64,000 bases of DNA from Porphyromonas crevioricanis (GTDB taxonomy: Bacteria; Bacteroidota; Bacteroidia; Bacteroidales; Porphyromonadaceae). Made by a program: the position numbers and the translations under genes. The stretch's first letter is position 1. Each line of letters begins with the position of its first letter. Under the pieces are notes generated by a model. It did no database searches. It was not told where the DNA came from and was given only the letters and a program-made list of their open reading frames with translations. Positions 1-8,379 of this stretch are shown here, piece by piece. The DNA lies in the NCBI RefSeq assembly GCF_900167225.1, contig NZ_FUXH01000003.1, positions 1-64,000 of the forward strand, read 5' to 3'.

Positions 1-55
1 AAATACAAGTGAACAAAAAAACCTCTCAAAGGCTTTACAATGACCGCCTAAAAGG

Positions 56-165
56 CCGATGAATAGAGCGTTCTGGAAAGGTCGGTTTTTTCTCCTCAGA
101 GAAATTTTGCTAACACAGGAGAAAAAGTTTGCTCTCACAGGAGAGAATTTTTGCTCGCTCCATAG
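56..165 (+). repeat. Dispersed hairpin repeat R1, copy A (partial)
   Basis: Shares the core GATGAATAGNGCGTTCTG and the following bricks (GCTAACACAGGAGA, CAGGAGAGAATTTTTGCT) with copies at 12911-13165, 28122-28380 and, inverted, 57370-57500. This copy lacks the right-hand arm that completes the long hairpin in copy B. A 63-codon open frame across it (59-250) is not credible as a gene because it only reads through the repeat. The flanks, 1-55 and 166-400, are A-rich and show nothing else recognisable. Confidence 0.75.
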
Positions 166-398
166 AGAACAAAAAAAACAAGAGAAAAACAGACTCAATA
201 ATACCCCAATTTCAAGAAAAAAATACCAGAAAAAGAAAATGAAATTATAATATTCTTAGGAAAATTATATAGATACAAAAGAGATGCAAGAAGGAATAAT
301 CAGGAATGTATTAGTAGAGCGTTTTCCTACCCTTGGCAGGGATAGTCTGTATCGAACCGTGCAAATATTGACAACAAATCAAAATCTGCGATAAAAAA

Positions 399-406
399 TA
401 ACTTTG
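399..406 (+). promoter_or_regulatory. Possible -7 box TAACTTTG
   Basis: Matches the Bacteroidetes -7 consensus TAnnTTTG and lies about 170 nt before the start of the broken LRR gene. I see no TTTG/TTG at the expected 19-21 nt upstream, so this is weak. Confidence 0.3.
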
Positions 407-575
407 TATGCAGGAGGGGTGTTCGTTTTCAAAAGACAAGAGAATAAAAGAGGAGAGTCCCTATAAATATGGAGAGGGAATAGAACAAGAGAGCGTCACA
501 AACATACCCTACCCCCACAAAGTAAAAAGACTGAAAGGGCAAACAAAAGTCCAACGTATTAAAAAGCATTTGATT

Positions 576-1459
576 ATGAGCAAGAAAGACTATTTACGTA
601 CACTATTTGCAATAGCAGTACTGCTATTGGAGGGGTACTTGCCAAATGTGTCTTATGCGCAGACACAAGAAACTCCTGTCATAACAATGACTACGAGCAG
701 GAAGGCCGGAGAAAAAATCAGACTAGGAATCAGAAGTGAAGGGGAAATCCGCATTGAAAAGGTGGAAGAAGAGGCAGAAACGATGGGACAAAAAGAATAC
801 ACCCTGACTCAAACAAGCGTTTCCATATATGGCGATATCAGAGAATTAGGCTGCAATTCCAATCAGTTGGCCTCTTTGGACGTAAGTAAGAATACGGGCC
901 TAAGAAAACTGTCCTGCGTCGACAGCCAACCGACAGAATTGGATGTAAGCATGAATACAAAGCTCAAAGAGCTATGGTGCTTCTCTAACCAAATCAAAGG
1001 AGAAGCTATGACAAAGCTCATCGAAGGATTGACAAATTAGGATGGGAGAAGAAAGGGTCGGAGTATTGATAGTGATCAATAGTCGGGATACAGAGGAACA
1101 AAACATTTGCCTCGAGAGCGATGTGACTATAGCCAAGGAAAAGAACTGGATACGTCTATGACTTTAATGGAGATTCTAAAAACAAAAAAGAATACGAAGG
1201 AAGTACCAATGTAAAGCGCATCGCTAAAAAACAGTCGATAAACCTTTTTCCTAATCCGGCCCGAGAGTTCGTGTACATAGAAGGCTTGATGCCAGAAGAA
1301 GAAGAAGAAGAAGTGAGACTCTTTTCTTCGGACGGGGTACGGATCTGGTCCGCCAAAGCAAGTGAGACCGGACAGTTGAAACTCTCTCTCGAATCCCTTG
1401 CAGCAGGTACCTATATCATAAGGGCAGGCAAACGATCAGCTCGTCTCTTGGTCAAATAA
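576..1459 (+). pseudogene. Frameshifted LRR surface protein with T9SS C-terminal domain
   Basis: The ATG at 576 opens a signal peptide (MSKKDYLRTLF...SYA|QTQ). An upstream in-frame ATG at 408 would put charged sequence before it and is not preferred. Next comes a region with leucine-rich repeats of the type LDVSKNT.L..L.C, as in internalin J-like proteins of Porphyromonas. The frame stops at 1040 after GEAMTKLIEGLTN, but homologous-looking sequence continues in the next frame from about 1063 (VLIVINSRDTEE) and again in the third frame from about 1157 (YDFNGDSKNKKEY). It ends in a T9SS type-A sorting domain, INLFPNPA to SARLLVK. Two frameshifts in about 120 bp and few LRRs indicate a decayed, internally deleted gene. 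Sequencing errors or programmed shifting are less likely alternatives. Confidence 0.75.
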
Positions 1460-1481
1460 GTCTCCAAGACATATTCTTTTG

Positions 1482-1560
1482 CCTCGGCATAAAAAGAGTA
1501 GCCGAGGTGACACAAATAAGCCCGAAAGCGTTTGGATGCGACTTTCGGGCCTATTTCGTT
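1482..1560 (+). terminator. Two consecutive hairpins after the LRR gene
   Basis: First stem CCTCGGC (1482-1488) with GCCGAGG (1501-1507). Second stem GCCCGAAAG (1520-1528) with CTTTCGGGC (1542-1550), followed by CTATTTCGTTT. The second resembles an intrinsic terminator with a poor T-run. Confidence 0.5.
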
Positions 1561-1710
1561 TCTCGACTTAGAGTCTATTGGGATTGTAACAGCGATCTCT
1601 TGCTCTTCTTCAAGAAATTTATAAACCCGTGCAACGGCCTCCATTTGCGTTGCATTCGCTGCCAAACAGAGTAGAAACAGTACCTTCGCAGAACGAGAGA
1701 CCATTGCACA

Positions 1711-1860
1711 ATACAGCTCTTGCTGCATTATTATAGACATCAGGGTTTGGTCGCGTGCCCAAAATGCGATCTCTACACCCTCATTCTCAATGGCTTGCAA
1801 TTACCGTATTCTGCAAAATCAACAAAATAGCAAGTCTAATTACCGTTTGGGAGTCCGTAC
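1711..1860 (+). repeat. Decayed dispersed repeat R2, copy 1
   Basis: About 130 bp aligns with 55372-55508, including GGGNTTGGTC, TCTCAATG and ATTCTGCANANTCAACAAAAT. Translated in the matching frame both copies give a similar string (ITVFCKINKI here, ITAFCRVNKM there), but this copy has an in-frame stop, so it looks like a remnant of a repeated coding element. The rest of 1560-1957 holds no convincing gene; a 129-codon minus-strand frame at 1411-1800 overlaps the terminator and this repeat. Confidence 0.55.
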
Positions 1861-1957
1861 AAAAGTCTTTATATGTGTAATACAGCCTCATTTATAGAGA
1901 TATTCGCTAAATTTGGGGTCATTAGATCGAATTCGAATATTGGGACAAATGCAAGGA

Positions 1958-2692
1958 ATGTCGGATTTTCCCCTCTTCTACGCACCGGATGTAGCATCGA
2001 CAGCCTCTCTACCAGAAACTGAGGTTGCTCACTGTTGCCGTGTACTGCGCCTTTCGGCCGGAGAAGAAATAGAGGTTACGGATGGACAAGGACATTTCTA
2101 TCACGCACGACTGACACAAGTAGACAAACGAGGCTGCTCCCTGGAGCTTCTGCAAAAAAATCACTGGCAACCCTATTGGGGTGGACGAATTACCATAGCC
2201 ATTGCTCCGACCAAGAATATGGATCGGATGGAATGGATGACAGAAAAGCTCGTTGAAATGGGGGTTGATACCATTGTTTTTATGCAAACGTCTCAATGCG
2301 AACGAAAACAGATACGTGCAGATAGGATAGAGCGTATCGCTGTCAGTGCCATGAAGCAATCGCTCAAAGCCTACCTTCCCCGGATAGAAGTAGGCCGACC
2401 ATTCAGCGACTTTGTCCGAAGCCAGAGCTCATCTGACTCTTGTAGACTCATTGCCCACTGCTCATCACAGAAGGACTTACCCCAACGACTTCCGTTCCAC
2501 AAACTATATAAGGGGCAAGAAGATGTAGTAGTCATGATTGGCCCGGAGGGAGACTTTTCCCTACAGGAAGTGCAAGAAGCCATTTCATTCGGCTTTGCTC
2601 CGCTCAGTTTGGGAGAAGCTCGCTTACGAACAGAAACAGCAGCCCTCTCTGCTTTGTCCTGGATACACGCAATACAACAAATGCGACAATAA
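1958..2692 (+). CDS. rsmE: 16S rRNA (uracil-1498 N3)-methyltransferase RsmE
   Basis: A SPOUT-class methyltransferase that would methylate U1498 of 16S rRNA in the small ribosomal subunit, using S-adenosylmethionine. The N-terminal PUA-like part starts FPLFYAPD and contains VLRLSAGEEIEVTDGQG. The C-terminal trefoil knot carries IGPEGDFS and LSLGEARLRTETAA, the SAM-binding motifs of the family. Length (about 244 aa) is normal. I start at ATG 1958; ATG 1949 is possible. The in-frame TTG at 1913 overlaps a TAAATTTG -7-like box at 1908-1915 and would lie at or before the transcription start. The carboxyltransferase gene follows after 44 bp on the same strand. Confidence 0.92.
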   Translation: MSDFPLFYAPDVASTASLPETEVAHCCRVLRLSAGEEIEVTDGQGHFYHARLTQVDKRGCSLELLQKNHWQPYWGGRITIAIAPTKNMDRMEWMTEKLVEMGVDTIVFMQTSQCERKQIRADRIERIAVSAMKQSLKAYLPRIEVGRPFSDFVRSQSSSDSCRLIAHCSSQKDLPQRLPFHKLYKGQEDVVVMIGPEGDFSLQEVQEAISFGFAPLSLGEARLRTETAALSALSWIHAIQQMRQ

Positions 2693-2736
2693 CCAAGCTA
2701 AAGACAACCAATCTCGTTTAGGATAAATAAAACAAA

Positions 2737-4602
2737 ATGGAATCTAAGAAAGAAATTAAATTTAGCCTGATCTACCGCGATATGTGGCAATCGTCAGGCA
2801 AGTTTCAGCCACGAGCCGATCAATTGGCTCAAATAGCACCCCTGATTATTGAAATGGGGTGTTTCGCACGGGTCGAGACCAATGGAGGAGCATTCGAGCA
2901 AGTATGCCTCTTGGCCGGTAACAACCCTAACGAAGCTGTGCGAGCTTTTACCAAAGCATTCAACGAAGCCGGAATACAAACGCATATGCTGGACCGCGGT
3001 CTCAATGCCTTACGTATGTATCCAGTACCGGCCGACGTTCGCCGACTGATGTACAAGGTGAAGAAAGCGCAAGGAACTGATATTACTCGCATCTTCGACG
3101 GACTTAACGATGAACGGAACATCATCCCGTCTATCAAATATGCCTTGGAAGCGGGCATGATCCCACAGGCGACTCTGTGTATCACATACTCGCCTGTGCA
3201 TACAGTAGAGTATTACACTGCTCTTGCCGATAAACTAATCGCAGCCGGAGCTCCCGAAATATGTCTCAAAGACATGGCTGGTATCGGTCGTCCTGCTTTC
3301 TTGGGTCGTCTGGTGAAAGAAATCAAAGCAAAACACCCTGATGTAATCATCGAATACCATGGCCACTCCGGGCCGGGCTTCTCTGTAGCCTCCATGCTCG
3401 AAGTTTGTGAAAACGGAGCCGACATCATCGATGTAGCCATGGAGCCAATCTCGTGGGGAAAGATCCATCCGGATGTTATCACCATACAGCAAATGCTGCG
3501 CGATGCAGGCTTCAAGGTGGCAGATATCAACATGAGTGCATATATGAAAGCTCGAGCTCTGACACAAAGCTTCATTGATGAATGGCTCGGATATTTCCAA
3601 GATTCAACGAACAAACATACATCCTCACTGCTCGTTGGTTGTGGTTTGCCAGGAGGTATGATGGGATCAATGATGGCTGACCTGAAAGGGGTGCATGCCG
3701 GTATCAATATGTATTTGCGCCAAAACAATCAGCCGGAACTAAGTGTAGACGACTTGCTTGTCCGTCTCTTTGAGGAGGTTGAATATGTTTGGCCTCGTCT
3801 GGGCTATCCTCCGCTGGTTACTCCATTTAGCCAGTATGTCAAAAACGTAGCATTGATGAATGTCTACAATATGATTCGAGGTGAAGGCCGTTGGCAGGCT
3901 ATCGACCAAAACATCTGGGGTATGATCCTCGGAAAAAGTGGAAGACTACCGGGCAAGCTCGATCCGGAAATCATTGCTTTGGCAAAAGAAAAAGGATATG
4001 AGTTTACAGACGAAGATCCCCAAACCAACTACCCGGACGCCCTTGATGAATATCGCAAGGAAATGGATGAGAATGGTTGGGACTACGGCCGTGATGATGA
4101 AGAATTGTTCGAGCTTGCTATGCATGATCGTCAATACCGTGACTACAGAAGTGGCGTAGCAAAAGAACGCTTCGAGAATGATCTGGCCAAAGCCAAAGCC
4201 GATGCATTGGCAAAGAAAGGTTACAATGACGAGGATGTAAAGAAAGCCATGCGTGCCGGTGCACACCCCATTTGCGCCACAGCAAATGGATTCCTGCGTT
4301 GGGAAGTAGACCCCGCAGGTTCTATGGCACCTAATCCCGGTACTCGTTTCTTGACCAACCAGCCAATCTGCATTATCGAAACATCTGTGGGGTACATCGA
4401 AGAGATGCGTAGCAACTTCACGGGTAAGTTGATCGAAGTATGTGTTCCACAAGGGGCTGTTGTAAAGAAAGGTCAGGAGATTGCCTACATCAAGCCGGAT
4501 GATAAAGAAGAGACCTACCGTGAGGAGGCTCCGAAATTCAAAAGAGTGGAGGAAATGGCCACTCCTCGCAAGCGTGTAGCTGCTCCGCCTAAGCATTATT
4601 GA
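2737..4602 (+). CDS. Pyruvate/oxaloacetate carboxyltransferase subunit (PycB/OadA-like)
   Basis: A biotin-dependent carboxyltransferase of the pyruvate carboxylase B / oxaloacetate decarboxylase alpha family, 621 aa. It should move CO2 between carboxybiotin and pyruvate/oxaloacetate, linking pyruvate to the C4 branch that leads to succinate. The TIM-barrel motifs are present: YRDMWQS (D15), CLKDMAG (K178) and YHGHSG (H208, H210, metal ligands). A PYC_OADA-like helical region follows (to about residue 450). The last about 90 residues look like the second half of a biotinyl domain, but where the family has EAMKM this protein has ETSVG, so no biotinylatable lysine is visible. A separate biotin carrier protein is therefore probably needed; none is in this window. 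Which 2-oxoacid it uses in vivo cannot be told from the sequence. Confidence 0.85.
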   Translation: MESKKEIKFSLIYRDMWQSSGKFQPRADQLAQIAPLIIEMGCFARVETNGGAFEQVCLLAGNNPNEAVRAFTKAFNEAGIQTHMLDRGLNALRMYPVPADVRRLMYKVKKAQGTDITRIFDGLNDERNIIPSIKYALEAGMIPQATLCITYSPVHTVEYYTALADKLIAAGAPEICLKDMAGIGRPAFLGRLVKEIKAKHPDVIIEYHGHSGPGFSVASMLEVCENGADIIDVAMEPISWGKIHPDVITIQQMLRDAGFKVADINMSAYMKARALTQSFIDEWLGYFQDSTNKHTSSLLVGCGLPGGMMGSMMADLKGVHAGINMYLRQNNQPELSVDDLLVRLFEEVEYVWPRLGYPPLVTPFSQYVKNVALMNVYNMIRGEGRWQAIDQNIWGMILGKSGRLPGKLDPEIIALAKEKGYEFTDEDPQTNYPDALDEYRKEMDENGWDYGRDDEELFELAMHDRQYRDYRSGVAKERFENDLAKAKADALAKKGYNDEDVKKAMRAGAHPICATANGFLRWEVDPAGSMAPNPGTRFLTNQPICIIETSVGYIEEMRSNFTGKLIEVCVPQGAVVKKGQEIAYIKPDDKEETYREEAPKFKRVEEMATPRKRVAAPPKHY

Positions 4603-4650
4603 TACAGGTCTCATTTCAGTCAGACAACCTGAATAGAGATCGGCATCCAT

Positions 4651-4704
4651 AAAAAAGGGAAGAGCCACAGACCGAAATTCGGTCTGTGGCTCTTCCCTTT
4701 TTTT
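4651..4704. terminator. Bidirectional terminator between convergent genes
   Basis: Near-perfect 19-bp stem from GGGAAGAGCCACAGACCGA (from 4657) to its complement ending about 4697, with an A-run on the left and a T-run on the right. It serves the carboxyltransferase gene (+) and the LysE gene (-). Confidence 0.92.
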
Positions 4705-4719
4705 GCTATATGAAGTCTC

Positions 4720-5364
4720 CTATTGCTCCAGTAACCCGATAAGTCCTGAGACTAAACCGACCAAAGAGACCAAGGCAAATATAATGGCAACAATGCGGTT
4801 AAACCAACGCAAACCTATAACGGAAATTCGATCTCTCAGTTTGCTTACCAAATGTGTAATGGCGTACCACCAACTCAAGGCTCCAATGGCAATCCCCAAC
4901 ATCACTATACAATAGCCCAAGAAAGCACTTAAGCCCTCAGGAACGATATTGAACCGAGTAAAAAGGGCAATGAAGAAGAGAATAATAAGGGGATTACTAA
5001 AAGTGAGAAAGAAAGAACTCACTATCGTACGCATATAATTGGGACTGGTATGCTCCTCTGTCTCCAGAATATCCAATGACGCACGAGAGCGATATAAATA
5101 GAAAGCGAAGCCCAGCATCAGGAAACTCCCCAAGAGCGTAAAAATGGGATTGTTGTCTTTCACAAAGCTCACCACGAAGCCTACTCCAAGGTAGGTGAGA
5201 GTAGCATACACCAAGTCACTCACAGCAGCACCGACTCCCGTCATTAAGCCTTCCTTGTAGCCCTTGTGCAGGGTTCGCTTAATACAAAGCACCCCTATCG
5301 GCCCCATGGGAGCGGATACAAGTATTCCAATTATGATGGCTTTAACTACCGTTGTAAGTATCAT
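4720..5364 (-). CDS. LysE/RhtB-family exporter
   Basis: A 214-aa inner-membrane protein with about six hydrophobic segments and the N-terminal family signature GILVSAPMGPIGVLCIKR. LysE/RhtB proteins export amino acids or related small molecules; the substrate here is unknown. For an organism fed by peptides, removal of surplus amino acids is a plausible role (inference). It lies 24 bp downstream of the protease gene on the same strand and ends at the bidirectional terminator, so the two may be co-transcribed. Confidence 0.85.
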   Translation of the reverse strand: MILTTVVKAIIIGILVSAPMGPIGVLCIKRTLHKGYKEGLMTGVGAAVSDLVYATLTYLGVGFVVSFVKDNNPIFTLLGSFLMLGFAFYLYRSRASLDILETEEHTSPNYMRTIVSSFFLTFSNPLIILFFIALFTRFNIVPEGLSAFLGYCIVMLGIAIGALSWWYAITHLVSKLRDRISVIGLRWFNRIVAIIFALVSLVGLVSGLIGLLEQ

Positions 5365-5388
5365 GCCGTCTCTGTCTCCTCGTCTTTC

Positions 5389-7707
5389 TTATTTAGACAC
5401 TGATATTTGATAACCCAAACGCTTCTTCTTGTAATGTATGGAGAGTATATAATTGCCTTCTACGAACAAATCACCCAATTCCAAAACAGCCAACTGTGAG
5501 TGATAATGATTTTCATAGCAAAGCTCTCCCGCATAGTTATAAACACGTACTTGCATTTCGGGCTGTTTATCCGAAGAAGGGAGCTGTATCAAAGCTCTGG
5601 TTCCATCCCAGCGCACCTGCACATGTTCGGGATCTTTCAGTCCGCCTTCCTGACCGATAGGTTGTACCAGCAAATCAACCCAATAGCTCCCTTGATAGGG
5701 AGATTCGGTGTCTGTAGCCGGTATCCAGAGAGCTTCACTATTCTTGTGAAAAGCAGCCGAAGCACTGGTTGTCTGAGTTTTCAAGCGCAACACTGGCAGA
5801 TCCATCGGTCTCATATCTGTAGTATTAAGACCACAGACAATCTCCAGGTTTCCATTCAAATCGAGATAATTTCCTCCATCAGAAGTCTCAATGGGGATAA
5901 AAAAGTCTATTGTATCAGTTACAGTGCGAGCACGAGGAGAGAACTCCTCCTGATTGGCATTGTAGCGAAGGTATTGCGGTTCCTTTACCTTATTGAAATA
6001 CACCAACTGCTTGGGCTTACCCGGCTCTCCTGCATAAATACTCAGGTTGTAATCTTTGAAATCTCCCCAATTTTTGATCGGCTTCATTGGGGCTAATACA
6101 GCATAAGCTCCCAATATCCTCACTTTTGACGGGAAAGAGTAGACTGTACCCACCCCGAATATGGAAGTTCCCTCGAAAGCTGCATGCTCCAACTGGTCGC
6201 TGTGCAACGAATTGATAACTCGACTGATACGCACAGCCGGATGAGGAGCATAAGGATCATATCCCTGACAGTAAATAGCACCACTACCACTCTTGTCCAA
6301 CTTATCCCTAAGGGAATGCAAAGGATTGCCCGTATCCGCATCCCAGCTTTTGTTCAAAGCCCAGAAAAAGTCGTTGTAAGGAGTTGGGCAATAAGAGCGA
6401 CCACCCGAAAGGGCTCCAATGATCAAACCATTTCCATCGAACAGAGGAGCACCACTCGAACCGGGAGCAGTAGTGCCCATCTGCCATTGTTTGATATGCC
6501 AATGCACATCCCTCCAAGTATACTTCCCTGCATTGAAACTCTTCAGACTGATTGGGCTATCACTCCGACTATATCGCTTAACTGCTGCGAGAGGGTGATG
6601 AATAGTAGTATAAGGAGCAGGCGGTGTACCACTGATATTCCACCCGGCAAAATAAGGCTTATAAGCCGCAGGGATAGGCAAATCTTTTCCCTCTCTATCT
6701 TTGGGCAGACCTGTAATTCGCAGCAAACACATATCTCGCTTCTCATTAAAAGCGATCAGCTCTGCTCCACTAAGAGTGAGCTCTTCGGAGCCTCGGATAA
6801 ACGATTTGGCCAAGGGGCTTTCAAAACCGAAGAAAAAGACTGTAGTACGAGCAATACGCGCTGACTCTCCCTCGATCCCAGTAAATGCAAAATTTCTATT
6901 ATAGCAATGAGAGGCTGTCAAGACATAAGGAGTACCATCAGAAGCAGTGTTGTTGATCAAAGCACCACTACAAACGACACGCCCCTCCACAACCATTAGC
7001 AAAACAGAGCGTGATTGTTCGTTCACTTCCGGGTGGCCAGCTACATTCGGAGCACAATCCAGCCCCGAGAGTGTATGCCACGGCTCTCCGACATCATGGA
7101 CCCTCAGCTGACTCAAATCCTTATATGCATGATTTAATTCAGTGATTTTCAGACGCATATTATCCGGCAACAACTTATCTGGGTTAGTTGGCCAACTACA
7201 CTCAATTGTTATTTCATCCCCGGCGAGAGGTGCAACGGCCAATATACCGGAAGGATTGTTGTTCTGATCGGTATAAGCACCTTTAACACCAAAGGGAGTA
7301 TAGACATACAATTCCGCTTCGGGAGGGAGTTGATACTCTCCAAAAAGGACATTCAGGCTATAAGCTCCATGACTCTTTAGCCTAAGGGTCCATACACTGC
7401 GATCTCCCACTTGCACTATACGCCCACTATTATCAGGGCTATAATCCAAAGACCTCCCAACAGCAAAAGGATAAGCTCCTCTCAACACGGAAGAGCTATA
7501 AGCTTCCTCCTGACGATAGATAGCAGCACTATCTATAGGAGGCAACTCTACACAAAAATCCGAAAAGCCGGTAGAGCGAAGCCTGAAAAACTGCTCAGAC
7601 AAGCCCATGGGCATGCCTGCTCTCTCGATCTGCCCCCAAGCCCGGGGAATCGACAGAAAAGCGAGCCCCAACAGAATGGAGAAAAAGTATCGGTATAGTT
7701 TAGACAT
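5389..7707 (-). CDS. T9SS-exported trypsin-like protease (lysyl endopeptidase type), paralogue 1
   Basis: A 772-aa secreted serine protease. The signal peptide starts MSKLYRYFFSILL and ends RAWG|QIE. An N-terminal propeptide-like region with ELYVYTPFGVKGAYT precedes an S1-fold domain with the triad His267 (LTASHC), Asp325 (KRDMCLL) and Ser418 (PGSSGAPLF). A beta-rich region follows, and the end (EGNYILSIHYKKKRLGYQISVSK region) looks like a T9SS sorting domain. The start at 7707 is chosen over 7728 because a -7 box TATCTTTG (minus strand, 7731-7738) would place the RNA start about 15-20 nt before 7707. Two paralogues lie at 24481 and 52327. Lys-specificity is inferred from the family only. Confidence 0.85.
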   Translation of the reverse strand: MSKLYRYFFSILLGLAFLSIPRAWGQIERAGMPMGLSEQFFRLRSTGFSDFCVELPPIDSAAIYRQEEAYSSSVLRGAYPFAVGRSLDYSPDNSGRIVQVGDRSVWTLRLKSHGAYSLNVLFGEYQLPPEAELYVYTPFGVKGAYTDQNNNPSGILAVAPLAGDEITIECSWPTNPDKLLPDNMRLKITELNHAYKDLSQLRVHDVGEPWHTLSGLDCAPNVAGHPEVNEQSRSVLLMVVEGRVVCSGALINNTASDGTPYVLTASHCYNRNFAFTGIEGESARIARTTVFFFGFESPLAKSFIRGSEELTLSGAELIAFNEKRDMCLLRITGLPKDREGKDLPIPAAYKPYFAGWNISGTPPAPYTTIHHPLAAVKRYSRSDSPISLKSFNAGKYTWRDVHWHIKQWQMGTTAPGSSGAPLFDGNGLIIGALSGGRSYCPTPYNDFFWALNKSWDADTGNPLHSLRDKLDKSGSGAIYCQGYDPYAPHPAVRISRVINSLHSDQLEHAAFEGTSIFGVGTVYSFPSKVRILGAYAVLAPMKPIKNWGDFKDYNLSIYAGEPGKPKQLVYFNKVKEPQYLRYNANQEEFSPRARTVTDTIDFFIPIETSDGGNYLDLNGNLEIVCGLNTTDMRPMDLPVLRLKTQTTSASAAFHKNSEALWIPATDTESPYQGSYWVDLLVQPIGQEGGLKDPEHVQVRWDGTRALIQLPSSDKQPEMQVRVYNYAGELCYENHYHSQLAVLELGDLFVEGNYILSIHYKKKRLGYQISVSK

Positions 7708-7758
7708 ACGATTCCACTTGATTAACACAGCAAAGATACAAAATCCACCCCGAGGGCT

Positions 7759-8379
7759 TCAGGGTAACACAGCCCAAGTAAGAACATGGTTTTCAGGCAA
7801 ATCGACATGTACCTCTATCTCTTGTGGCAAGTCCATACTCGGACAGTGTACAAAAAAAGGGAGAACTTGGCCTTGAAAAGCAGCTCTCAAAAAATCCACT
7901 CCTGTCAAATCTTTAAGGATAAAAGATTGAGACAAAGAGGCAGAAGCAGGGGCAATCAGCTTATACAAAGTCTCCTTGGCCGACCACAACATACAAGCAG
8001 CCAAATCAGGCGAAAAAGATTGGTGTACCGACTGTATCTCTCTGACAGAAGCGAACTTCGATATCACTTGCAAGCATTTGGAAGAAACGGGCTCGATGTC
8101 TATTCCATTCTGCGAAGGAGAGAGAGACAAAATCGCAGCTATAGCAGCACCCGTATGACTCAGACTGATATTCAGATTGGGGAAAAGAGGGAGGTAAGGA
8201 GCTCCATTCGGCTTGTGTGCCACTTCCAATTCTGAAGGTGGAACCCTCAAAACCGAAGACAGAAGAACCCGTAACTCTCGACGCTGATACGCCAATCGCT
8301 CAGGTCTTCGTATGGAACAAGTATCGATCCAACCCAATAAGGGAGTATCAAGAGGACAGTCGGAGAAGCACTGCCTCAT
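7759..8379 (-). CDS. 4'-phosphopantetheinyl transferase (Sfp/AcpT-like)
   Basis: A 206-aa transferase that would attach phosphopantetheine from CoA to an acyl carrier protein. The magnesium-binding motif GIDIE (D94, E96) and the helix WSAKETLYK (K135, E136) are both intact, and the LSHTGA motif lies upstream. Its start overlaps the end of gldE by 4 bp (ATGA), so the genes are translationally coupled. As no natural-product cluster is visible, fatty acid synthase ACP is the likely target. Confidence 0.88.
   Translation of the reverse strand: MRQCFSDCPLDTPLLGWIDTCSIRRPERLAYQRRELRVLLSSVLRVPPSELEVAHKPNGAPYLPLFPNLNISLSHTGAAIAAILSLSPSQNGIDIEPVSSKCLQVISKFASVREIQSVHQSFSPDLAACMLWSAKETLYKLIAPASASLSQSFILKDLTGVDFLRAAFQGQVLPFFVHCPSMDLPQEIEVHVDLPENHVLTWAVLP

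Noticed and set aside
56-165. R1 bricks as a CRISPR array
   Set aside because: Units are not regularly spaced, there are no unique spacers of constant length, and no cas genes are present.
59-250. 63-codon plus-strand open frame at the left end
   Set aside because: It reads through repeat R1 and A-rich sequence, with Lys-rich low-complexity composition and no ribosome site.
1411-1800. 129-codon minus-strand frame after the LRR gene
   Set aside because: Overlaps the T9SS domain end, two hairpins and repeat R2; no domain or promoter.
3946-4668. 240-codon minus-strand frame opposite the carboxyltransferase
   Set aside because: Lies within a well-supported gene, runs through the terminator, and has no domain; an antisense artefact.
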